The notes: a model not told the origin generated them from the sequence alone. A stretch of DNA of 64,000 bases from Fructobacillus pseudoficulneus (GCF_900108455.1 NZ_FNWS01000001.1:364051-428050), one strand, 5' to 3'. Counted from the stretch's first letter, positions 18,373 to 27,331 are shown. Numbers and translations are program-made.

Positions 18373-19587
18373 TTACTTATCATACTGTGACAAATTCCAA
18401 TTCTGAATAATTTGAATAATCAACTTTGGATAATTTGGATCAGTGGCGTAACCATCAGTTGAGAGTGCCTGAGCGGCATCTTGATAGTTCTTTGCTGCCA
18501 AGACATCAGCAAACTGGTTAGCATTCCAACTATTACCATTTACCAAGGTCTTTGCATGGGCCTTCATTGAGTCTTTATAGGAATCATAAACCGCAAAACG
18601 GGCATTCTTCGTCACCGTTTGACCATTCACTACTTCTTGAGTCTGCAAAACAACTGATTTTCCTGCAGTCGTATCATCAGTCTTAACACCGTAGTAGTTA
18701 TTGTACTTTGAAGAGAGAGCAGAATCATCCCAATTGGACTCATGAATCGCTTGGGCGATTGAAATTGATGGCAAGATACCATACTGACTTTGCAAGTCCT
18801 GGCTATAAGATGCAATCTTCTTAATAAAGGCTAAGCGGCGGTCAAATTCCGTCTTGCCACCGTTTTCGGCCAGTAAAATGGCCGTTGAAGCTGGCATCTT
18901 ATTTTGCTGTAACTGAGCATAATAAGGCTTCAAAGTTTGATTGGTATGCTTGAGCAGTGTCAAAACCAAGTCATCGGCTGACTTTGCCTTCTTAAACTTA
19001 TAAATTCCTGGGTAAACCAAATCATAAAGCGTTAAATTGCTTTTAGCGTTCAAGAATAGTTGTGGATAAAGCATCTTCGCCTTCGCTTGCAAAGCACTAT
19101 CTGAATAGGCTGATAGCAAGGCAGATTTTGAAACACCAGCAGCGTCAGCAATTGTTGAGGCAGTCTGGTCGGCCGTTTTATTATTTGAAATGAAGGTATA
19201 ACCGTCAGACAAGACCGGTTCAGCACCGGCTCCCTCCGTTAATTCTTGATAAATTTGGGAAATATCTTGTACTGGTGAAAGTGGATAAGTACCGGCAACT
19301 AAACTCTTAGCGCCATACTTTTTCGTATAATTAGCAAAGTAATTTGCGCCGCGAATAATCCCCTTCTTTTCCAGTTGTTGACCAATTTCTTTTGCACTGT
19401 CACTACTCTTGATGGTAACCATCGTCACTGTCGTATCATTAGGGTTCTTCGCCTCATAGCCACGGTGATTTAAATACAATGCTACCGCTGCTCCAATTAA
19501 AATTAATAAGACAAGTCCTAACAAGCGCTTCCAAATCGAACGCTTTTTCTTATCTGACGATGACCGTCGCCGCTTTTCAAATTCCAT
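18373..19587 (-). CDS. MltG-like / GH73 glucosaminidase chimera, membrane-anchored
   Basis: About 404 residues from ATG 19587 (GGAAAAGATTG upstream; a TTG one codon earlier is less likely). After a basic tail there is one transmembrane helix (about 20-41), so the rest faces the wall. Residues about 50-240 resemble the N-terminal part of MltG/YceG (a LysM-like subdomain, SAKEIGQQLEKKGIIRGANYF, then TAILLAEN in the vicinity of the catalytic region). The C-terminal 140 residues are a GH73 N-acetylglucosaminidase domain with the catalytic Glu near 283 in AIHESNWDDSALSSKYNNYYGVK. The MltG catalytic fold looks truncated and replaced by GH73. It probably cleaves nascent or mature glycan. An authentic full-length MltG is not present nearby. 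Confidence 0.75.
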   Translation of the reverse strand: MEFEKRRRSSSDKKKRSIWKRLLGLVLLILIGAAVALYLNHRGYEAKNPNDTTVTMVTIKSSDSAKEIGQQLEKKGIIRGANYFANYTKKYGAKSLVAGTYPLSPVQDISQIYQELTEGAGAEPVLSDGYTFISNNKTADQTASTIADAAGVSKSALLSAYSDSALQAKAKMLYPQLFLNAKSNLTLYDLVYPGIYKFKKAKSADDLVLTLLKHTNQTLKPYYAQLQQNKMPASTAILLAENGGKTEFDRRLAFIKKIASYSQDLQSQYGILPSISIAQAIHESNWDDSALSSKYNNYYGVKTDDTTAGKSVVLQTQEVVNGQTVTKNARFAVYDSYKDSMKAHAKTLVNGNSWNANQFADVLAAKNYQDAAQALSTDGYATDPNYPKLIIQIIQNWNLSQYDK

Positions 19588-19692
19588 CAATCTTTTCCAA
19601 TCTTAAATTCATATTCTAGTGCTGAATAACCCTTAATGTTTTGACGGGCGACCATCAGCATTACCTAGTATACTCCCCTTTGTTAATTTCTA

Positions 19693-19725
19693 ATAAAAAA
19701 AACATAATGATTTTACTCATTATGT
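19693..19725 (-). terminator. ackA terminator
   Basis: The stem ACATAATGA / TCATTATGT has a 6-base loop, followed on the minus strand by eight or more T residues. It lies 25 bases beyond the ackA stop. Confidence 0.85.
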
Positions 19726-19750
19726 CTCCCTAAGTATCAAAATAAACGAA

Positions 19751-20983
19751 TTAGGCCATCAATGCCTGTACATCACGAGCAATCATTAATTCTTCATCGG
19801 TTGGGACAACCAATGTCTTAATTTTAGCAGTAGCCGCAGAAACATCCGCTTCTTCACGGCAACCCGTGTTCTTATCACGGTCGATATCAATGCCAAAGTA
19901 ACCAAGACGGTCAACGATTTCTTCACGAACCCAGTCGGCGTTTTCACCGATACCAGCTGTAAAAACCAAGGCATCTGCCCCACCCATTTCAGCAATGTAT
20001 TGACCAATGTAGCGAACCACACGATCGACAAAAATCTTAATTGCTAGGTCAGCTTGTTCATTGTCTTGACGGGCTGCAAGCAAGTCACGCATATCACTTG
20101 AAACTTGAGAAATTCCTTGAAGGCCTGACTTCTTGTTCAAGATCGTCAACATGTCTTCGTTTGACAAGTTTTCCTTCGTTTGAATGAAGTTCACCAATGA
20201 TGCATCAACATCACCTGAACGCGTTGCCATCGTAACCCCAGCCAATGGTGTGAAGCCCATTGAGGTGTCAAATGACTTACCATCCTTGATGGCAGTGATA
20301 GAAGCCCCAGCACCCAAGTGCAAGGTAATCAACTTCAAATCAGCTAAGTCGCGACCCAAAATTTCAGCAGCGCGACCGGCAACATAACGGTGAGATGTTC
20401 CGTGAGCACCATACTTACGGGCACCATACTTTTCATAGTATTCATATGGCAAAGAGTATAAATAGTTAACCTTTGGCATTGTTTGGTGGAATGAAGTGTC
20501 AAAGACCGCCACCGACGTTGCCTGTGGCAACAACTTTTGGAAGGCACGAATACCCAAAGCATTGGCTGGGTTATGCAAAGGAGCATAATCAGCTAATTCA
20601 TCAATTTTAGCCAAGACATCGTCATTAACCAAGACTGACTTGTCAAAATATTCACCACCGGCAACAACTCGGTGACCAACCCCAACAATTTCATTAAAGT
20701 CGCTAATAATTGCCAAGTCTGATAACTTTTCCAACATCAAGTTAATGGCAACTTGGTGATCTTTAATGGCTGTTTGTGTCTTAAACTTAGCCTTTGATCC
20801 TGAAACTTCGACTTCTGAATTTTGACTTGCTTGATCGTTGGCCGTGAACTTAATCGTTACAATTGCATCGTCCATTCCAATTCGCTCAATCAACCCTTGG
20901 GCGATTACTTGTTCTTGGGGCATCTCCAAAAGCTGAAACTTTAATGAAGAACTACCAGCGTTGACCGCCATAATCTTTGCCAT
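19751..20983 (-). CDS. ackA: Acetate kinase
   Basis: A 410-residue acetate kinase. It converts acetyl phosphate and ADP to acetate and ATP, the ATP-yielding end of the phosphoketolase pathway. The N-terminal phosphate-binding segment VNAGSSSLKFQLLEMP, the HGTSHRYV stretch and the TLHLGAGASITAIKDG adenosine-binding stretch are all present. It is cytoplasmic. The start at ATG 20983 has a GGTGG site. It lies downstream of a YtxK-like methylase gene and the comG operon, the same neighbourhood as ytxK-ackA in B. subtilis; a 43-base gap separates it from the methylase gene, so co-transcription is likely. Confidence 0.97.
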   Translation of the reverse strand: MAKIMAVNAGSSSLKFQLLEMPQEQVIAQGLIERIGMDDAIVTIKFTANDQASQNSEVEVSGSKAKFKTQTAIKDHQVAINLMLEKLSDLAIISDFNEIVGVGHRVVAGGEYFDKSVLVNDDVLAKIDELADYAPLHNPANALGIRAFQKLLPQATSVAVFDTSFHQTMPKVNYLYSLPYEYYEKYGARKYGAHGTSHRYVAGRAAEILGRDLADLKLITLHLGAGASITAIKDGKSFDTSMGFTPLAGVTMATRSGDVDASLVNFIQTKENLSNEDMLTILNKKSGLQGISQVSSDMRDLLAARQDNEQADLAIKIFVDRVVRYIGQYIAEMGGADALVFTAGIGENADWVREEIVDRLGYFGIDIDRDKNTGCREEADVSAATAKIKTLVVPTDEELMIARDVQALMA

Positions 20984-21026
20984 GAATCAATCCACCTATC
21001 TTTGTCTTTTTTATAGCTTTTCTAAC

Positions 21027-22031
21027 TTACTTTAGTTTACCCCAGGCTTTAATATCTTGCAAAAATTCTTGCAAGGCCTCGGGATTTTTTACGGATGGGT
21101 ACTGCCCCATCAACACTTCTTGTTTTGGCCCAACACCAGGCTTTCGCAGCACCAAAAGTGCCTTGGCACGTTCTTGGTTCTTGAAATATTCGGCCGGTAA
21201 CGGTAAGAAGGCTTTTAGTTGTGCCTTTTGCGAGAACAACTTTAAAATCGCTTCGTGATTTGCTGTTGTTAACAAGTCGGCTGGTACAACCAAATAGACC
21301 CAACCGTCGTCTTTAATCAAGTCCAACGACTTCTCAATCATTAAGAAGTGGGCATAAGACTTACCCGCTTCTGATGAAAGGGTTGTCACAAAATCAGCGG
21401 GTCCAACACCGGGATAGTAGCCAACCGGTAAATCACCAATTACCACATCAACCGGATCAACGGCATCTGGTGCCAAGTCAACAACATCCCCCCAAAACAG
21501 TGGTGTCTGTTCTTGGTGCAAAGCCTCACCCGTCACTGAAGCTAGGGCTAATTGCGTTTCGGCGTTATCAATCCCCGCCTCATGCACCGTCAAGTCATAG
21601 CGTTTCAATGTTTCTTCAACCGTCCAGAGAAGGTTCCCAGTTCCAACGACCATGTCCATGATGGTGCTTTCTGCCGTTAGATTTGCCGTTTGGTACAACA
21701 AGTCACCCAGAAGATAACCAATTCCATCAGGCGTTAATTGGTCATTAGCTGACACCTGATCTTGTCGGTCCGCTTTTAGGAGCGTTAACTGTAAGACATT
21801 GCGCTGATCACTAAAAGAAAGATCTTGCCAATTGATGCTTTGCAGGCTGGTTAAAGCACTTTGGCTTGCTTCACTTAACTGCTCTTCATCGGCAGCCGTT
21901 ACATCACCCGCTACTAGCGTCGACAGAACTTGAACCAAGGACTGCCGATAAGTTGTTTTTTCTTCGTTTTGAAGCTTTTCAACAACAGCAAAAATTTTAT
22001 CAAAATATTCAGGAATTTGTTGATTAATCAT
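21027..22031 (-). CDS. Class I SAM-dependent methyltransferase, YtxK-like
   Basis: A 334-residue protein resembling B. subtilis YtxK and the catalytic domain of N6-adenine DNA methylases. Features are an N-terminal helical region, the SAM-binding motif IMDMVVGTGNLLWTVEE near 140, and VVIGDLPVGYYPG near 225, where DNA methylases have NPPY; the altered motif (DLPVGYY) makes adenine methylation of DNA uncertain. It is not part of a visible restriction system. It lies 37 bases after comGG and just before ackA, the conserved comG-ytxK-ackA order of Bacilli. The substrate is unknown. Confidence 0.82.
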   Translation of the reverse strand: MINQQIPEYFDKIFAVVEKLQNEEKTTYRQSLVQVLSTLVAGDVTAADEEQLSEASQSALTSLQSINWQDLSFSDQRNVLQLTLLKADRQDQVSANDQLTPDGIGYLLGDLLYQTANLTAESTIMDMVVGTGNLLWTVEETLKRYDLTVHEAGIDNAETQLALASVTGEALHQEQTPLFWGDVVDLAPDAVDPVDVVIGDLPVGYYPGVGPADFVTTLSSEAGKSYAHFLMIEKSLDLIKDDGWVYLVVPADLLTTANHEAILKLFSQKAQLKAFLPLPAEYFKNQERAKALLVLRKPGVGPKQEVLMGQYPSVKNPEALQEFLQDIKAWGKLK

Positions 22032-22068
22032 GGTCCTATTTTAGCCTTTTTTGACCAAGTAAACAAGA

Positions 22069-22365
22069 CTAAAGGTACAAAAGTGGACGGTGAAAAACCC
22101 GGTGATGGTAGTGAATGGCCAGGTCTTGGTCTGTTTCGTTTAACCGCCATTCTTCAGTATCAAAAAGGCCACCCTTTTGTTGGTGCTGATAGTAAGCTAA
22201 TGATGCTAAAATTTGGCGCTGATCAATCACTAAAATTTGGTTAGCCTCCATTTGCGCTCGGACCTTTTGCTGAAAGATTTGCGTTTGAATATAGTAAGCC
22301 AAACCAACAATAGCTAAAACTAAGATTGTCGGCAGTAATAGATAAGCCGGTTTTCTATTGGACAT
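22069..22365 (-). CDS. comGG: Competence minor pseudopilin-like protein ComGG
   Basis: A 98-residue protein with one N-terminal hydrophobic helix (residues about 8-26) and a polar remainder. It is the last gene of the comG cluster, starting six bases after the comGF stop with GAAGGG upstream. Sequence conservation of ComGG is always poor, so the call rests on position, size and topology. It is a minor component of the DNA-uptake pseudopilus. Confidence 0.75.
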   Translation of the reverse strand: MSNRKPAYLLLPTILVLAIVGLAYYIQTQIFQQKVRAQMEANQILVIDQRQILASLAYYQHQQKGGLFDTEEWRLNETDQDLAIHYHHRVFHRPLLYL

Positions 22366-22370
22366 GGCGC

Positions 22371-22825
22371 CTACCCTTCTTTGACCTTGATTGGAAGTAC
22401 CGGTGAATTTTTGGGTATAAAGAGTGGCACCGTATAACGGTAACCCTTGTCAAAGGTGGCGGTTAGTTCTTGGTAACTGCCCATATCTTGAACATCTAAA
22501 GAATGCACGCCCGGCATTAAAACCTCTTGGCCATGGTGTTTGCCCGCTAAAACTAGTTGATGATTTTGTACTTTTAGAGTAACCGGATCGCCAATGGCCT
22601 TTTTAAGACCACCGACTCTTGATCAACACTGCCCAATTCGTATGGCTGCTTGCTGAGTTGATTGATAGCCGTTTGTAAGGACAAAGCTAGTTGCTGGCGG
22701 TTATGGTGAAAAAACTTTTTCGGTATCAGGCTAATAAAGGATTCGAAAACCAGCGCAGCAATAATTAAAGAAATTATGGACTCAATCAAGGTGAATCCCC
22801 TTTGTTTAAGCTTCATATTTTCCAA
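22371..22825 (-). pseudogene. comGF: comGF with a -1 frameshift
   Basis: The first frame (22825 down to 22574) gives a prepilin-like protein with GFTLIESIISLIIAALVF and stops at 83 residues. A second frame, offset by -1, continues without a stop from about 22604 to a TAG at 22371-22373 and reads KAIGDPVTLKVQNHQLVLAG through to a tail ending VKEG. Joined, they give about 151 residues, the normal ComGF length. The junction is a run of five T (A on the coding strand) at 22600-22604. Either one A has been lost (pseudogene or sequencing error) or a -1 slip occurs there; a P-site lysine tRNA could re-pair AAA to AAA. ComGF is needed for pseudopilus assembly. Confidence 0.75.
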
Positions 22826-23057
22826 CTTCCTCTCGTTCTGCCACTTGGTTTAGATAACGTTGCCAATTAGCCAAAGCGTGAATTTGCTGGGTGATTGCTC
22901 GTTGGTTGACTGCTAATAAACGTTGCTGATTTTCCTGATATTGTTGAAAGATTGTCAGTTCAAAAATAACTGCAGCCGTGATCAATCCAAGCGCTAAAAT
23001 CCCTTCTACCAGGATAAAACCCGGCTGTTTTTTAAGTTTTAAAGCGATATGCACCAC
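22806..23057 (-). CDS. comGE: Competence minor pseudopilin ComGE
   Basis: About 83 residues with a class III prepilin-like N-terminus (KKQPGFILVEGILALGLITAAVIF) and then a polar helix. It overlaps comGD upstream and comGF downstream. The start is unclear: GTG 23057 and GTG 23054 both overlap the AGGAGG site, and no ATG is available, so translation may be coupled to comGD or use a rare codon a little further on. It is a minor pseudopilin of the transformation pilus. Confidence 0.75.
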   Translation of the reverse strand: MVHIALKLKKQPGFILVEGILALGLITAAVIFELTIFQQYQENQQRLLAVNQRAITQQIHALANWQRYLNQVAEREEVGKYEA

Positions 23058-23427
23058 CTCCTAATTGCATAATGAGTCGATACTTCTTACTACCGTTTTG
23101 CCAAGTAACATGGTCGGGCGCAACATAGCCGGTTGGCTGAACAAACCAATCTTTAACAGTCAGCAAGCGATAGTTATCGGGATACAGTACCTTTTCGCCT
23201 AAGGCAGCCAAACCATCTTCTTGAAAGGAAAGGGCTACTTTCTTTTGCTGCGATTGTGCTTCCAAACGAGCCCGTTGATAAAGACTGGCAAATTGCCCTT
23301 CAAATTGGCTAACTGTCTGACGGTGAGCTTGCGGACGGATGGCCAGGCCAAGGCCAAGCAACAAAGAAAAGATTCCAAGGGCAATGACCGCCTCAACCAA
23401 GGTAAAGGCCTCAACCTTTGGCTTCAT
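23032..23427 (-). CDS. comGD: Competence minor pseudopilin ComGD
   Basis: A 131-residue prepilin-like protein: MKPKVEAFTLVEAVIALGIFSLLLGLGLAI combines the processing site (A|FTLVE) and hydrophobic spine. A globular C-terminal part follows. The ATG lies inside the end of comGC (17-base overlap) and the tail overlaps comGE, as usual in comG operons. It is a minor pseudopilin acting with ComGE, GF and GG at the pilus tip. Confidence 0.85.
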   Translation of the reverse strand: MKPKVEAFTLVEAVIALGIFSLLLGLGLAIRPQAHRQTVSQFEGQFASLYQRARLEAQSQQKKVALSFQEDGLAALGEKVLYPDNYRLLTVKDWFVQPTGYVAPDHVTWQNGSKKYRLIMQLGGGAYRFKT

Positions 23428-23722
23428 GGCCCACCACGTGAATCTTCAAGGCCTTCACCTTGGTCACTTGTTGCGCCGTTAAGTAATGCTCCTTGGCCAG
23501 GTCATCAATACTGACCTGTTGCTTGTCCGGGTGGTCATTGAGATACAAGTCAATCTGTGTTTGTACCGTTGCCACCATCGCCCGGGCGTGAGTTTGCTGC
23601 GCCTGGTCCCTTTGTTTCGTTAAATTAGGCAAAATCAACAGCATTAGTAAACCAATAATAAAAAGCACGATTGTCGCTTCAATCAAGGTAAATCCTGCTT
23701 GCTTGTTTAACTTCTTCATCAT
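23411..23722 (-). CDS. comGC: Major competence pseudopilin ComGC
   Basis: A 103-residue prepilin with the processing motif AGFTLIEATIVLFIIGLLMLLILPNL, where ComC peptidase would cleave after Gly, then a helix and a small C-terminal domain. It polymerises into the transformation pilus. It follows comGB directly, overlapping its end by four bases. Size and spacing are typical. comC, comE and comF are not in the window. Confidence 0.92.
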   Translation of the reverse strand: MMKKLNKQAGFTLIEATIVLFIIGLLMLLILPNLTKQRDQAQQTHARAMVATVQTQIDLYLNDHPDKQQVSIDDLAKEHYLTAQQVTKVKALKIHVVGHEAKG

Positions 23723-24759
23723 GAAACAATTCCTCCTAAGTTACGATAAAGTGGTAGCAACATCGCTAAATACAACAAAACAATGGTTAAACCAATCAGA
23801 CCAAAGAAAAGTGGCTGCACCAAGGCTAACAGCGAGGACATTTGCCGTTCAAATTGCCGGTATTCTCCTTGAGCATAAAAGGTTAAGTAGGCTCCCAAAT
23901 CTTGGCTTGGCAAACCACGATTAAAATAGGCCGCTAGGGTTGGTTGCAAAAAAGGTTGCCTACCAAGCCATTCGGTTAAGCTCTCACCCTGCCCTAGTCC
24001 CTGCTGAGCTGATTGAGCCAGGGCAACCGCCAGACCGCCTTCTTTGCCAGCTTGATTTAGATTAGCAAAGCGCTTAATGACATCCGGTACCGTTAAACCC
24101 GCCGCCAGCAAAAGACCGAGGTTTTCTGCTAACAAATAGGACAGCAATCGTTTGGTGAGCGAGCCAATCACCGGTAGTCGACTCAGTAGTCGCAAGCGCT
24201 TAATGGCTGACTGCCGTGATAAATAAACAAATAGTAAAACCAAAGCCAACGAGACAAAGACAACGCAGGCAAAGAGACCGTGTAGGTAAAGTAAGGCAAG
24301 GTTTTGCTTGCCGGCCGTCGACTGACCATTTGCCCCTGCCAGTGTTGTGAAAATTGGATACAAAACCGTTTCCATACCAAACACTAAGGCGAGCAAAAAG
24401 ACTAATAAAAGGAGTGGATAGGTCAAAATCTGTTTAATTTTTCGCTTGTAGGTCAGTACCCGCCCCAAATTCACGGCAATCGCCGACAGCGTTTGCTCAA
24501 ACCGACCGTGGTTTTGCCCTAAATCCAGGTAAATTCCCAGGCTAGCATTCAGCAGAGGTAACAATGCCGCACTTAACCCCTGACCACTCGCTAACCGTTG
24601 TTGACATTGTTTTAATCGGTTCGCCCAATTCGGATGGGTACTCACTAAGACATCGATACCAAAGGCTAAGGAATAGCCGCTAGCCGTTAGCTCCGCCAGT
24701 TCCGTCAAAAACAGCACCTGATCTGCCTGGGCTAATTGCTGCTTCCGCTTTTTCTTCAT
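23719..24759 (-). CDS. comGB: Competence pilus inner-membrane protein ComGB
   Basis: About 346 residues from ATG 24759, chosen because AAAGGGGGTGA lies directly upstream; an earlier ATG at 24801 has no ribosome site. It is a GspF/PilC-family polytopic platform protein: two F-domains, each ending in hydrophobic helices (about 125-150, 165-195 and a C-terminal one), with the family glycine motif near ELTASGYSLAFGIDVL. It anchors ComGA and assembles pseudopilins. It is the second gene of the comG operon. Confidence 0.9.
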   Translation of the reverse strand: MKKKRKQQLAQADQVLFLTELAELTASGYSLAFGIDVLVSTHPNWANRLKQCQQRLASGQGLSAALLPLLNASLGIYLDLGQNHGRFEQTLSAIAVNLGRVLTYKRKIKQILTYPLLLLVFLLALVFGMETVLYPIFTTLAGANGQSTAGKQNLALLYLHGLFACVVFVSLALVLLFVYLSRQSAIKRLRLLSRLPVIGSLTKRLLSYLLAENLGLLLAAGLTVPDVIKRFANLNQAGKEGGLAVALAQSAQQGLGQGESLTEWLGRQPFLQPTLAAYFNRGLPSQDLGAYLTFYAQGEYRQFERQMSSLLALVQPLFFGLIGLTIVLLYLAMLLPLYRNLGGIVS

Positions 24760-24816
24760 TTGCGTCACCCCCTTTGAGTAATTTCTGATAAATTTTGGCA
24801 TAGGGCTGGTGGTCAG

Positions 24817-25710
24817 TCACCTGTCCGTCCTGCCAAGTCGCAACCCCACTAAGACGCCCACGGGGCCAGTTCCTATTTTTAATAAGCGTTGGTAGACCGT
24901 CTTTGACAACGCCTCCCGAACCCGTCTTTCATCAAGGCCGAGATTAACCAACCGAGACAAAACGCCAATTTCAGAATTCGCATGGAGGGTCGTCAAAACT
25001 AAATGGCCGGACAAGGCGGCATCCAAGGCGGCTTGTGCCGTCTTCAAATCACGAATTTCCCCAATGACTAAAATATCGGGCCGGTGACGCAGGGCGACTT
25101 TGATCAGGTCCGGATAACCAATTCCCGCCAATTCGTTGACTTGTAGTTGCAAAAAATCTGGCTGGTGGATTTCAACTGGGTCTTCGACTGTTAAAACCAT
25201 TTGCCGCTTGGCCCAACTTTCAAGCAGCCGATAGAGGGTTGTAGTTTTACCAGAACCCGTTGGCCCAGCAATCACTAACAGGCCATTTTCAATTTTTTGC
25301 GTGACTAAGTCATGCCACTGTGCCGGGAAGTGCCAGAATAATTTACCCAACTGCGGATAAATCAGCCGTAGCACCAGACTTTCCCGGTCCAAAAAGTCAC
25401 CAACGGTTGAGACCCGAATAAAGCCGGCTTGAAAGTCGAACCGGCCTAACTGGGGCCGGCGGTCTTCCGTCAAATACAAGGCGGCCCGATACTTAATGAC
25501 TAATAGGACCCTCTTGGCAAAGTCATTGGCTAATTCATCCAAGAAGAACAGCTCTTCTTGCTGCTTACCAGTTAAACGGTAACGTTTTCCTTGAGCAACA
25601 AAGTAAAAGTCAGAAAAATACTCAGCCTGCCCCCAAGCCAGAATCGCTTCGAGCCAAGCCGCCGGGTCTGCCCGATTTTGCGTCGGCCAATCTCTGTTAA
25701 ATTTTTTCAT
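24817..25710 (-). CDS. comGA: Competence pilus assembly ATPase ComGA
   Basis: A 297-residue GspE/PilB-type secretion ATPase, on the short side for ComGA. Walker A is GPTGSGKTTTLYRLL (about 152-166); the Asp box (TVEDPVEIHQ), Walker B (DILVIGEIRD) and His box (LTTLHANSE) follow in order. It powers pseudopilus extension. The start at ATG 25710 has AGGAGG upstream, after a folD terminator, so the comG operon begins here. The end (GLRLGRTDR) departs from what might be expected; an alternative -1 frame continues past comGB's start, so a C-terminal frameshift is possible but unproven. Confidence 0.88.
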   Translation of the reverse strand: MKKFNRDWPTQNRADPAAWLEAILAWGQAEYFSDFYFVAQGKRYRLTGKQQEELFFLDELANDFAKRVLLVIKYRAALYLTEDRRPQLGRFDFQAGFIRVSTVGDFLDRESLVLRLIYPQLGKLFWHFPAQWHDLVTQKIENGLLVIAGPTGSGKTTTLYRLLESWAKRQMVLTVEDPVEIHQPDFLQLQVNELAGIGYPDLIKVALRHRPDILVIGEIRDLKTAQAALDAALSGHLVLTTLHANSEIGVLSRLVNLGLDERRVREALSKTVYQRLLKIGTGPVGVLVGLRLGRTDR

Positions 25711-25758
25711 CTCCTTATCCTCCTTGCTGGATTAGACGAGCAAGGAACTAGGAAAACA

Positions 25759-25788
25759 CAAAAAAATCGAACCCAAACGGATTCGATT
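25759..25788 (-). terminator. folD terminator
   Basis: The stem AAATCGAA(T)CC / GG(G)TTCGATTT with a T run on the minus strand lies between folD and comGA, isolating the two transcripts. Confidence 0.85.
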
Positions 25789-25812
25789 TCATCATTTTTT
25801 GACTGCTATTTT

Positions 25813-26664
25813 TTACTGTTTATTTTGATTCAAAGCTGCTTGATAGGTGTTTTCAAGCAAAGTGGCGATGGTCATCGGACCAACCCCACCCGGAACCGGG
25901 GTGATGAAAGAAGCCTTATCGACTGCTGAATCAAAGTCAATGTCTCCAGTTGCCTTGCCATCAACAACGTTCATCCCAACGTCAACCAAAACGGCACCGT
26001 CCTTAATTTGGTCGCCGGTAATAAAGTTTGGAATACCAACTCCGACAACCACTATGTCCGCGTCTTTGAGTTCAGCCAACAACATCTCACGCGGTGTATA
26101 GCGGTGAGCCAGGGTAACCGTGGCATCCGCGTTGTTCAACAGGGCAGCCATTGGTCGACCAAAGAGTTGTGATCGTCCTACCACCACGGCCTTCTTGCCA
26201 TAAGGGTTGATGTCGTAATGTGCGAGCATCGTCATCACCCCCTGTGGGGTAGCGGCCACGGCATATTCACCTTGCTGGTCGCCAAAGAGCATCCCCTGGT
26301 TATAAGCACCCAGGCCATCAACGTCCTTTGCTGGAGCAATTGCTGAAAAGATTTCTTGGTCATTCACCGCTTCTGGTAAGGGAGCTTGAACCAAAATACC
26401 GGTCACCGTGTCATCGGCATTCAAATCTGCTACAATTTTCAAGACAGCTTCTGTGGTCACGTCAGGGTCAACCGCAATATCTTCAGTTGCGATACCAACC
26501 TTAGCAGCAGCTCGTTGCTTCATCCCAACGTACAAACGAGAACCATCGTTAGTTGGATCAAAGACGACCGCCAGCTTTGGCTCTAGCCCAGACTCCTGTA
26601 CCTTGTCTCCCAAGGCGAGCTTCAAATCCTTTGACAAGGCCCTACCATCTAAAATCGTTCCCAT
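25813..26664 (-). CDS. folD: Bifunctional methylenetetrahydrofolate dehydrogenase/cyclohydrolase
   Basis: A 283-residue FolD. It interconverts 5,10-methylene-, methenyl- and 10-formyl-tetrahydrofolate with NADP+, supplying one-carbon units for purines and fMet. The catalytic Lys lies in YVGMKQRAA (about residue 56). The GILVQAPLP and KDVDGLGAYNQG folate-site stretches, the VVGRSQLFGRP nucleotide motif and the terminal PGGVGPMTIATLLENT are all present. One small difference from many orthologues is HRYT where HSRT is usual. It has its own promoter region and terminator. Confidence 0.96.
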   Translation of the reverse strand: MGTILDGRALSKDLKLALGDKVQESGLEPKLAVVFDPTNDGSRLYVGMKQRAAAKVGIATEDIAVDPDVTTEAVLKIVADLNADDTVTGILVQAPLPEAVNDQEIFSAIAPAKDVDGLGAYNQGMLFGDQQGEYAVAATPQGVMTMLAHYDINPYGKKAVVVGRSQLFGRPMAALLNNADATVTLAHRYTPREMLLAELKDADIVVVGVGIPNFITGDQIKDGAVLVDVGMNVVDGKATGDIDFDSAVDKASFITPVPGGVGPMTIATLLENTYQAALNQNKQ

Positions 26665-26770
26665 GTTTTCCTCCTGAACGGTGTATTTCCGAACGTTTTA
26701 TTATAAAATAACTTGTAATAACATTTTATCAGAATAAAACTCGTTTTTGTTTACAGAAAGGTAATTTTTT

Positions 26771-27250
26771 ATGTCTGACAACCGTATTTCCTGGGACCAA
26801 TACTTCATCGCTCAGGCCGCCATCCTATCGACCCGGTCAACTTGTACCCGGCGCCATGTTGGTGCCATCCTAGTCAAAGAACACCGCATTATTGCCTCTG
26901 GCTACAACGGTGCCGTTTCAGGTACCCCGCACTGTACTGAGGTTGGTGACTACATCGTTGATGGTCACTGCATCCGTGCCGTCCATGCCGAACAAAACGC
27001 TTTGATGCAAGCAGCCTCAATGGGAATTGCTGTTGAAGGAGCCGAGGTTTACGTTACGGACGTTCCCTGCGTCCAATGTACCAAGCTCTTACTCCAGGCC
27101 GGCATTAGTAAAATCAAGTTTATGCGTGACTACCGCAACGATGAATTTGCTGAGTCACTCCTCAAGGAAAAACATGTTGACTTGGTTCAAGTGCCCTTTG
27201 AAAGTCAGACAGCCGAGCAAATCGACTTAGCCCAATTTGTTCAGAATTAA
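26771..27250 (+). CDS. comEB: dCMP deaminase (ComEB-like)
   Basis: A 159-residue zinc-dependent deoxycytidylate deaminase. Zinc ligands are His in AVHAEQNAL and the two Cys in PCVQC; the Glu of HAEQ is the proton shuttle. An extra Cys/His cluster near the N-terminus (CTRRHVG and GTPHCTEVG) is the second zinc site seen in this family. It makes dUMP for thymidylate synthase, and thyA follows 80 bases downstream, so the two genes form a dTMP-supply module. The ComEB name is historical; the gene is not adjacent to comE here. The start at ATG 26771 has AGAAAGG upstream. Confidence 0.93.
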   Translation: MSDNRISWDQYFIAQAAILSTRSTCTRRHVGAILVKEHRIIASGYNGAVSGTPHCTEVGDYIVDGHCIRAVHAEQNALMQAASMGIAVEGAEVYVTDVPCVQCTKLLLQAGISKIKFMRDYRNDEFAESLLKEKHVDLVQVPFESQTAEQIDLAQFVQN

Positions 27251-27331
27251 TCCAAAGAAAAAGTCCGATGCCAACTGGGCTTTTTTTGCTATACTGAAAG
27301 AAGTAAATTTTTGAAAACAGAGGGAGCATCC

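Noticed and set aside
24680..24895. A -1 reading frame at the end of comGA (reading through WQDGQVTDHQPYAKIYQKLLKG) that might be the true ComGA C-terminus.
   Set aside because: It would overlap the start of comGB by about 80 bases, which is unlike other comG junctions, and I cannot compare it with a confirmed homologue. Kept as a doubt in the comGA entry only.
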